A DNA stretch of 53,191 nt, taken from an uncultured Corynebacterium sp. (lineage in GTDB: Bacteria > Actinomycetota > Actinomycetes > Mycobacteriales > Mycobacteriaceae). The stretch lies in the NCBI GenBank assembly GCA_943913645.1, contig CALTYZ010000017.1:1-53191 (forward strand). The letters run 5' to 3'. Positions 47,740 through 53,191 of the stretch are shown here, piece by piece. The notes under the pieces are model-generated. The model was not told where the DNA came from and did no database searches. It saw nothing but the letters and a program-made list of their open reading frames with translations. How positions within the stretch are numbered: position 1 is the stretch's first letter; each line of letters opens with the position of its first letter. Both the position numbers and the translations under genes were made by a program.

Positions 47740-48312
47740 CTATGAAGATTTGCGCCGCCGGCGGGCCGCCAACTCGTCGATACCCACGACGTTATCCGGC
47801 TCGGCTTCCGCGATAACGCGTTCGGCTGGAAACGAGGCAATGGTGCCCGTCAATTCCTTCATGATCTGTGGAACGGCGATACCAAACACGCCTTGACCAC
47901 CGTTGAGTAAGTCAATGATTTCTTCACTGCTGCGACACTCGTACACACTCACGCCATCAGAGACCAGTGTGATTTCTGCAATATCACTCACCCCACGGTC
48001 GCGGAGCTTGTCTACCGCAAGACGGATATTCTGCAGCGAAATACCGGTATCAAGCAGGCCCTTGACAATCTTGAGCACCAGAATGTCTTTGAACGAATAC
48101 AGTCGCTGCGAACCTGATCCCTTCGCGCCACGGATCGAAGGGCGCACCAGGCTTGTCCGCGCCCAGTAGTCCAGCTGGCGGTATGTGATACCGGCGACTT
48201 GGCAGGCGATGGGGACGCGATAGCCAACCTCATCGGACGGCCCGATATCGAACAGGGACTCCTGTACCGGCGATTCTGTGCCGCCGTCTGGGGTGCGGGT
48301 GTTCATAGTCAC
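47740..48312 (-). CDS. MerR family transcriptional regulator
   Basis: A 190-residue regulator. A DNA-binding MerR winged helix spans about residues 35-105 (YRVPIACQVAGITYRQLDYWARTSLVRPS, then SGSQRLYSFKDILVLKIVKGLLDTGISLQNIRLAV). A C-terminal half of unknown ligand specificity lacks the Cys pattern of metal-responsive MerR. It ends in a basic RRRRKSS. GTG 48312 is chosen because GGGAG lies 7 nt before it; ATG 48306 is the alternative. Together with the nuclease-like protein, ftsR and odhI it forms a block conserved in corynebacteria and mycobacteria. Confidence 0.9.
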   Translation of the reverse strand: MTMNTRTPDGGTESPVQESLFDIGPSDEVGYRVPIACQVAGITYRQLDYWARTSLVRPSIRGAKGSGSQRLYSFKDILVLKIVKGLLDTGISLQNIRLAVDKLRDRGVSDIAEITLVSDGVSVYECRSSEEIIDLLNGGQGVFGIAVPQIMKELTGTIASFPAERVIAEAEPDNVVGIDELAARRRRKSS

Positions 48313-48352
48313 GTAATTACTCCCGTGGTGTTTAACCAAAAGCCTAAAAGCT

Positions 48353-48381
48353 ATTAAATGCCAGCCTAGGCGTTAGGTCAA
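48353..48381 (-). promoter_or_regulatory. Promoter of the MerR gene with a palindrome in the spacer
   Basis: Minus-strand TTGACC (48376-48381) and TTTAAT (48353-48358) are 17 bp apart. The perfect palindrome GCCTAGGC (48364-48371) lies in the spacer, where MerR-family regulators bind. This suggests autoregulation, by inference. Confidence 0.5.
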
Positions 48382-48400
48382 GGGTAAGCCGCCAAACACG

Positions 48401-48433
48401 CCGCAACTCTAAACTACTGCTTTAGAGTTGCGG
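48401..48433 (-). terminator. Strong hairpin after the DUF151 gene
   Basis: CCGCAACTCTAAA (48401-48413) and TTTAGAGTTGCGG (48421-48433) form a perfect 13-bp stem with a 7-nt loop. It lies 28 bp beyond the DUF151 stop and upstream of the MerR promoter on the minus strand. On that strand CGTGTTTGG follows, a poor U-run. It probably terminates or insulates the ftsR-nuclease transcript from merR. Confidence 0.65.
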
Positions 48434-48461
48434 TCTTTGTGAATCATCGCGATGAGCCGCT

Positions 48462-49046
48462 CTACTCATCGCCGGGTTCGCGCTCATCAAAGAAGTCTTC
48501 ATGAATGCCCAGTTTGCGCATAAAGTCTTCGAACTCCTCGGGGTCGATGCGCGTTTCCTCCTCAGACGCCAGTAGTCCCGCCGCATCCGCGTCACTTCCA
48601 GCACTTGTGCCACCTTGTTGCAAATCAAGCCCGAAGTACTGATGCGCGTCTAGCGGCGACAAATGCAACGAGCATTGCTGAACTACTGCTTCATCTGCCT
48701 CGACCTGAACATCGAGCATCAGCGCGAGCACTAGCGCATCCGAGGTGCGCATATCTACCTCGGTTCCGTCCCCGAGGCTCAGCGTCGAAAAGAAGGTCCC
48801 ATTGTTGTAAGTCGTGATCTCAATACCCGAAACGCCTTCAGTTGCGTGACTGATCACTCCAGCAAGAGCGTCGTGAGTGTCAGGCCGTCGCGGAGCCCAA
48901 TCATCCAACCGCGCAGCCAGCGTTGCACCTTCCATAGGTGGAAGCCACAGTGGGATGAAGCGGTGACGTTCCTCCCATTCCAATAACGCACAGAGATAGC
49001 GTTCTGGGCCGATTGAAAAAACCCCGACAAGATTGACAGGAACCAC
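48462..49046 (-). CDS. DUF151 bifunctional-nuclease-family protein
   Basis: A 194-residue protein of the bifunctional nuclease (BFN, DUF151) family. The core is VVPVNLVGVFSIGPERYLCALLEWEERHRFIPLWLPPMEGATLAARLDD with the later SDALVLALMLDVQV helix. An acidic C-terminal tail (SEEETRIDPEEFEDFMRKLG) follows. Plant homologues have nuclease activity, but bacterial function is unproven. The frame is open to GTG 49082, inside ftsR. I place the start at GTG 49046, just after the ftsR stop at 49063, with GGTGGG as a possible ribosome binding site; GTG 49055 is also possible. Confidence 0.85.
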   Translation of the reverse strand: MVPVNLVGVFSIGPERYLCALLEWEERHRFIPLWLPPMEGATLAARLDDWAPRRPDTHDALAGVISHATEGVSGIEITTYNNGTFFSTLSLGDGTEVDMRTSDALVLALMLDVQVEADEAVVQQCSLHLSPLDAHQYFGLDLQQGGTSAGSDADAAGLLASEEETRIDPEEFEDFMRKLGIHEDFFDEREPGDE

Positions 49047-49062
49047 GCTTCGCACCCACCAA

Positions 49063-49815
49063 CTACCGCGCCAACTGATCACGAATGTCGTTGTTTATCA
49101 ACGAAGCATGCAACGCCACCAGCAGCGCCGAAATACGCTGCCCCATCTCATTGGCGTTGTGGCGGGCAGCAGGTTTGCCAGATTTTGCTACAGGCGAAGT
49201 GACTTGTGCAATAAGGTCAGCTTGACGCGCCGCAGCCGTACGGATCGCTTTGAAATGGCGACTGTCGAACCCGAATTCCCGCAACGCCACCACAGTTGAA
49301 ATGATGCGAACGTCCTCTCCGGTAAAGAGCCCCGCAGCATCAGGCGAGATCAATCCATGCTGGATCAACTCGTTGAGAACATCTTCGCTCACCCCAGCTT
49401 GTGCAGCGACCTCCCGATCGGTCAACCTGGTGGATGCAGCAGCCCGGAACGTCTCTGGTGAAACGACCGGTTCTGTTTCGACAGCGGTCAATACAGCGCT
49501 CACCTGGCCGGCGTCCATCGCCTCGAGCTGCTCACGAATCACCTTCAACGGAAGGTAATTATCCCGCTGGGTGACCAGAATGTAGCGGAGGCGTTCAACA
49601 TCTTGCTCGGTGAAACGGCGATACCCTGAAGCAGTTCTCTGAGGCGTGATCAGCCCTTCTGACTCAAGAAATCGAATCTTCGATACTGTCACATCCGGAA
49701 ACTCTTGACGCAAGCGCTCAAGCACCACCCCAATTGACATCGTTTTTGCGGTTTTTGCGCTCGATGTCGATGGGGCCGTGGCAGTCTGCGGTGATATTTT
49801 ACGGATAGCGCTCAC
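49063..49815 (-). CDS. ftsR: MerR-type transcriptional regulator FtsR
   Basis: A 250-residue MerR-like regulator; in C. glutamicum FtsR activates ftsZ. The winged helix is SIGVVLERLRQEFPDVTVSKIRFLESEGLI...TASGYRRFTEQDVERLRYILVTQRDNYLPLKVI (about residues 27-95). A second helix-turn-helix-like segment (REVAAQAGVSEDVLNELIQHGLI) and a long helical C-terminus follow. It starts at GTG 49815. A TAAGCA hexamer 6 nt upstream is a near-consensus leaderless -10; a GAGGAAAG element is further upstream. Its position after odhI is conserved. Confidence 0.93.
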   Translation of the reverse strand: MSAIRKISPQTATAPSTSSAKTAKTMSIGVVLERLRQEFPDVTVSKIRFLESEGLITPQRTASGYRRFTEQDVERLRYILVTQRDNYLPLKVIREQLEAMDAGQVSAVLTAVETEPVVSPETFRAAASTRLTDREVAAQAGVSEDVLNELIQHGLISPDAAGLFTGEDVRIISTVVALREFGFDSRHFKAIRTAAARQADLIAQVTSPVAKSGKPAARHNANEMGQRISALLVALHASLINNDIRDQLAR

Positions 49816-49914
49816 GGTATCTGCTTAATCTTTCCTCGAGGTTGAAGGTTGGGGAATACCAATATATCGCAACCGATGAGAGGACACCCCTTCCCGCCGG
49901 CTGCGGCTCGCAAA

Positions 49915-50346
49915 CTACTTGCTGCCAGTAATGAAAACGAGGCGGAACTTCCCGATCTGGATCTCATCCCCATCCGAAAGCAGCTCGGAGTTGCGTGGCT
50001 CCCGGTTTACATATGTGCCATTGAGTGAGCCGACATCCACAACCTCGAAAGAATCATCCTTGCGGCGAAACTCGGCATGACGGCGCGACACGGTCACATC
50101 GTCAAGAAAGATATCTGCCTCAGGGTGGCGGCCAGCAGTCGTTGAATCTTGATCCAAGAGGAAACGAGCGCCAGCGTTCGGCCCACGCTTAACTACCAGC
50201 AAAGCCGCACCTTCCGGGAGATTTTCCGCGCCCGCCGCCGAGTCAGCCGAACCAGCCCCACCCGACTCCATTTCCTTCAACAGGTCAGCACGAAAAACTG
50301 AGGTGGTCTCGACCTGATTCTGCGGCGTGCCCGTGTTCTCGCTCAT
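49915..50346 (-). CDS. odhI: FHA-domain regulator OdhI (GarA)
   Basis: A phosphorylation-controlled inhibitor of the 2-oxoglutarate dehydrogenase complex, setting the branch between the TCA cycle and glutamate formation. The 143-residue protein has the N-terminal phospho-switch VETTSVFRADLLKEME, whose threonines are targets of PknG/PknB-type kinases. An FHA domain (about residues 50-140) carries the phosphothreonine-binding residues in AGRHPEADIFLDDVTVSRRHAEF and VDVGSLNGTYVNREP. It is nearly identical in layout to C. glutamicum OdhI. ATG 50346 has GGAGG 5 nt upstream. Confidence 0.98.
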   Translation of the reverse strand: MSENTGTPQNQVETTSVFRADLLKEMESGGAGSADSAAGAENLPEGAALLVVKRGPNAGARFLLDQDSTTAGRHPEADIFLDDVTVSRRHAEFRRKDDSFEVVDVGSLNGTYVNREPRNSELLSDGDEIQIGKFRLVFITGSK

Positions 50347-50386
50347 GGAATCCTCCAAGCAATGTCGAAAGTGTTAATTGCTCGCC

Positions 50387-50392
50387 ATATTA
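50387..50392 (-). promoter_or_regulatory. Possible -10 of odhI
   Basis: Minus-strand TAATAT would start transcription near 50380, giving a leader of about 34 nt that carries the odhI ribosome binding site. No clear -35 is seen. Confidence 0.35.
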
Positions 50393-50488
50393 CCGGCTCG
50401 ATCTCATGGTGGGAGGTTTTGTTCGCCCGCCACTAAATATCTCCAGCTCCTCCATACCGTCTCAATATGTTTCGGTAGGTTGGCGACA

Positions 50489-52780
50489 TCATCGAAAAAT
50501 ATTACCGATGCCGGAGACAACTGAATTGCCCGAGCTAGCGAGAGGGTTGTCTGAAACCATGTAAGTCCAGGTAGCGCTTGGCCGCTTCCAGCCGGCTTTC
50601 GAAAGATGGGCGCCCTGCTCATCGATCTCAACGGTGGCAAACGTCTCTACAGCTTTCTCCACTGCCCGGTTTGCAAGATCTTTGAATTCGCGCACAGCGA
50701 TCCGATGGTACTCATCAATCGGTGTCTCGCGAGCAATCGCCCGCAGGTGAATAGATTCGCGCACGTCATCCATTAAGGCCAGATGTTCTGACCACTCATT
50801 GTCCAAATGAAACAGCATAATGTCGCGCGCCGCCTGCTCCCGGACATCCGACGGCAAGTAGGAAAGCTCGTGTACCCGCTGCGGGTTGTGCTCGGCAAGC
50901 TCGCGCCAAGCGGTGTCCGTATCGAGCAAACTGGCTCGCCGCTCATCCACAATCTCGCGGTGATCGGCAAGCAGTTTGTTGTACTTCCATGTCTGGGAGT
51001 GAATCTCTAACAACTGCCCCTCTGTCACACGCTGGCAATGCTCCACAAACTCCTGCACCCGGTGTGAGTCAATTCTGCCGTCTTCGGAAGGCTGAGCAGT
51101 CACCCGCTCCTCTCCCCCGCCGACTTTGACAATGTCATCATCCAACGAGACGAAAAACAGGCTCAAACCAGGGTCACCTTGGCGCCCCGCACGACCACGC
51201 AACTGATTATCCAGCCGCGCGGTGCGGTGGCGCGCTGTGCCGATCACTGCTAAGCCACCAAGGCCCGCAACTTCATCATGGTCGGCCTCATCAGCGCCAC
51301 CAAGGCGTATATCGGTACCACGTCCAGCCATCTGCGTGGAGACCGTTACCCGTCCGGTATCACCGGCCTCAGCGATGATGCGCGCCTCCTCCTCATCGTT
51401 TTTCGCATTCAGTACGTTCACCGCGATCCCGCGAGCTTCGAGCGCAGACGCAAGCGCCTCTGACTCCGCAACATCCTGAGTACCGACAAGAACAGGTTGG
51501 CCAGTGGAGTTAATATGCATGATTTCATCAATGATCGCGGCGTTCTTTTCATCCTGAGTGGCGTAGATCCGGTCCGCTTCGTCGAAACGCTGCAGCTCGT
51601 TAGCTCGGTCGATGACTGAAACATGCAACCCGTAGAAAGTGCGCAGCTGATCGGTTGCTTCGACGGCGGTACCGGTCATTCCGCACACCACCGGATAGCG
51701 TCGCATTAAAGCCTGTAAGGTGATCGAGTCTAAAATTCGTCCCCCCTCGGAGACATCAAGGCCTTCTTTCGCCTCCACAGCTGCTTGCAAACCGTCCGGC
51801 CAACGCTGAAGTTCCGCGACTCGTCCGCGTGAGGCGTCAACCAGCGCGACCTTTCCATCGTCAACAATGTAGTGAACATCGCGAACCAGCAGCGCTTTTG
51901 CGTGCAAAGCGAGGTTTACCCGTACAAGCGTGGAGCCAATGTGTTTGCCGGAGTACAGCGAATCAATGCCAAGCAAACGCTCGACTTTCGCCGCCCCATC
52001 CTCAGTGAGAAAAACGTTGCGGCCCTCACTGTCGACGGTGTAATCTTTGCCCTCCTGCAACTGTCCAACAGCTGCCGTGATTTGCCCGGTGGGCTGTTGC
52101 GATCCTTCGGAGCCAGCAAGTACGAGTGGCACCAGCGCCTCATCAACAAGCACACTGTCAGCCTCGTCGACGAGGGCAACATCGGCTGGAACTTGAACGG
52201 CTTGGCACCGGTGGGTGATCTGGTTGTCTCGCAAGTGATCAAACCCGATCTCGGTCACTGGGGCGTACACCACGTCACAGCGATAGGCCACAACCCGATC
52301 TTTGCGTCTTGATGCCTCGGTGACCGATGCGACGGTGAGTCCAAAAAACTCCACCAGTGGACGCATCCACTCAGCGTCACGCTGCGCAAGATAATTGTTG
52401 ACCGTGATCACATGCACTCGCTTGCCAGTGAGCGCGTATCCTGTCGCAGCCATCGCACCGACTAGCGTCTTGCCCTCACCAGTGGCCATCTGAATGACGT
52501 CACCTTCGAGCAAACGCAGCACAGCCTGGTTTTGGACATTGAACGGAGTCATCCCTAACATGCGACGAGACGCCACGGAAAGACCAGCCAGAAACCGTGG
52601 CTTGTCTGCGATAGTTCCATCATCGACGGTGGCGCGCACCTCGGATGCAAGCGTCGCGTCATCGAGCCGTTCCAACACCGGAAGCAGCTCGTGTGCCTGC
52701 GCGACAATATTCCGAGACTTTTTGTCGTTGCGCTCGGTACTGGAACCCATTGCCTTCCAAAACCAGTCGAATGCTCCCAT
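50489..52780 (-). CDS. secA2: Accessory preprotein translocase ATPase SecA2
   Basis: The second SecA of mycolic-acid bacteria, an ATPase driving export of a subset of proteins. The 763-residue protein has Walker A MATGEGKT near residue 100 and the DEAD-type VDEADS with the preprotein-binding region after it. It also has VCGMTGTAVEA and the motif VI block TQMAGRGTDIRLGG...QLRGRAGRQGD. It is shorter than SecA1 and lacks the C-terminal linker and Cys-rich zinc-binding tail, which is typical of actinobacterial SecA2. The ATG is preceded by GAGGAAGGA. The gene is upstream of odhI as in C. glutamicum. Confidence 0.95.
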   Translation of the reverse strand: MGAFDWFWKAMGSSTERNDKKSRNIVAQAHELLPVLERLDDATLASEVRATVDDGTIADKPRFLAGLSVASRRMLGMTPFNVQNQAVLRLLEGDVIQMATGEGKTLVGAMAATGYALTGKRVHVITVNNYLAQRDAEWMRPLVEFFGLTVASVTEASRRKDRVVAYRCDVVYAPVTEIGFDHLRDNQITHRCQAVQVPADVALVDEADSVLVDEALVPLVLAGSEGSQQPTGQITAAVGQLQEGKDYTVDSEGRNVFLTEDGAAKVERLLGIDSLYSGKHIGSTLVRVNLALHAKALLVRDVHYIVDDGKVALVDASRGRVAELQRWPDGLQAAVEAKEGLDVSEGGRILDSITLQALMRRYPVVCGMTGTAVEATDQLRTFYGLHVSVIDRANELQRFDEADRIYATQDEKNAAIIDEIMHINSTGQPVLVGTQDVAESEALASALEARGIAVNVLNAKNDEEEARIIAEAGDTGRVTVSTQMAGRGTDIRLGGADEADHDEVAGLGGLAVIGTARHRTARLDNQLRGRAGRQGDPGLSLFFVSLDDDIVKVGGGEERVTAQPSEDGRIDSHRVQEFVEHCQRVTEGQLLEIHSQTWKYNKLLADHREIVDERRASLLDTDTAWRELAEHNPQRVHELSYLPSDVREQAARDIMLFHLDNEWSEHLALMDDVRESIHLRAIARETPIDEYHRIAVREFKDLANRAVEKAVETFATVEIDEQGAHLSKAGWKRPSATWTYMVSDNPLASSGNSVVSGIGNIFR

Positions 52781-53051
52781 GTGGCGGGTCCTTCCTCATC
52801 GCAGGTGTCTTCGCTTCCGTTGCTCAATGGTAGGTCGGGCACCTTAAGTGTCGGAAACATGCTTTACTTTGTTATTGCATGGCGTGCTGAGATTGTCACG
52901 CACACCAGCTAGTGGCCACGCGTTGCCACACTCGATCGGACAGTCGCCTCAGCTTTGTAGGAGATCCGGCTGGATCAGTCTGACCTGCCTATTTCACCGT
53001 TTCACCGGTGTTGCGGTAATCTAGGCCCGTTGCCGCGTCAGTGAGCAACAC
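52781..53051. other. Intergenic region between secA2 and tRNA-Pro
   Basis: 271 bp with no convincing reading frame. It contains the secA2 leader with its ribosome binding site and, at its right end, the tRNA-Pro promoter. Nothing else is recognised in it. Confidence 0.6.
52993..53022 (+). promoter_or_regulatory. Promoter of tRNA-Pro
   Basis: TTCACC (52993-52998) and TAATCT (53017-53022) are 18 bp apart, with a predicted start near 53029, about 23 nt before the tRNA. A direct repeat of TTTCACCG overlaps the -35. Confidence 0.4.
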
Positions 53052-53125
53052 CGGGCTGTGGCGCAGTTTGGTAGCGCACCACACTGGGGGTGTGGGGGTC
53101 GCAGGTTCAAATCCTGTCAGTCCGA
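53052..53125 (+). tRNA. tRNA-Pro (GGG)
   Basis: The acceptor stem pairs CGGGCTG (53052-53058) with CAGTCCG (53118-53124), discriminator A at 53125. The D-arm GCGCAGTTTGGTAGCGC is standard, and the T-loop GGTTCAAATCC is present. Anticodon stem CCACA/TGTGG encloses loop CTGGGGG, giving anticodon GGG. The 3' CCA is not encoded (CAACA follows). Confidence 0.96.
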
Positions 53126-53191
53126 CAACATGCAACGACGGTTTTGCGAATCTAGCTTAAATCATTTGCGAAACTGCTCCGCATAGCTAAA

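Noticed and set aside
50404..50640. Minus-strand frame running from the secA2 3' end into the odhI upstream region
   Set aside because: It overlaps the secA2 3' end in another frame, encodes nothing recognisable and lacks a clear ribosome binding site.

Overview
The window is a chromosomal segment of a mycolic-acid-lineage actinobacterium, almost certainly a Corynebacterium or very close relative. The evidence is the gene content and order: mycothiol ligase mshC, RbpA, the pupylation genes (arc, dop, pup, pafA, pafB, pafC) without 20S proteasome genes, tatA-tatC-helY, separate lnt and ppm1, ndh-corA-gnd, and the secA2-odhI-ftsR-nuclease-merR block. The OdhI, Gnd and UppP proteins resemble my memory of the C. 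glutamicum proteins closely. Base composition looks moderately GC-rich by eye. I see no insertion sequence, prophage, CRISPR array or rRNA.

Layout. 1-54: 5' part of a tRNA-Leu(GAG) on the minus strand. 196-1100: PEBP-family protein and a small membrane protein. 1075-3201 (minus): lipoprotein plus pyrD. 3292-7610: uppP, mshC, a small acidic protein, a HAD phosphatase, hisE, hisG. 7664-12943: aspA, fhs, a RecB/Cas4-like nuclease (minus), an M18 aminopeptidase. 12983-22740: trmI, arc, pdxS, dop, pup, pafA, pafB, pafC, tatA, tatC. 22746-31186: helY, a trypsin-like protease (minus), pepQ, a DprE2-like SDR, fxsA, lnt, ppm1. 31205-35882: rbpA (minus), a zinc-ribbon protein, a YceI protein, a large FAD/Fe-S D-lactate-dehydrogenase-type enzyme. 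35894-41536: a CFA-synthase-like protein (minus), ndh, corA, gnd. 41590-47733: DEAD-box helicase, two CNNM/CBS membrane proteins, a conserved protein, a VWA protein. 47740-52780 (minus): MerR regulator, DUF151 nuclease-like protein, ftsR, odhI, secA2. 53052-53125: tRNA-Pro(GGG).

How the genes fit together. The centre encodes the pupylation pathway. Dop deamidates the C-terminal Gln of Pup (the Pup here ends Gly-Gly-Gln), PafA ligates Pup to lysines, and ARC unfolds pupylated proteins. There is no prcBA and ARC lacks a C-terminal QYL tail, so the system is probably non-proteolytic here. PafB and PafC are WYL-domain transcription regulators. A pdxS gene sits inside the cluster between arc and dop, overlaps the dop start codon, and has no pdxT partner nearby. 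This is the most unusual arrangement in the window.

A second window-wide pattern is promoter architecture. About 18 genes have a TANNNT hexamer ending 6-8 nt before the start codon and mostly no Shine-Dalgarno sequence, as expected for leaderless transcripts. This pattern was used to choose several starts. A third theme is operator-like DNA: three inverted repeats before the D-lactate dehydrogenase gene, a triple 9-bp tandem repeat before corA, and a palindrome inside the promoter spacer of the MerR gene.
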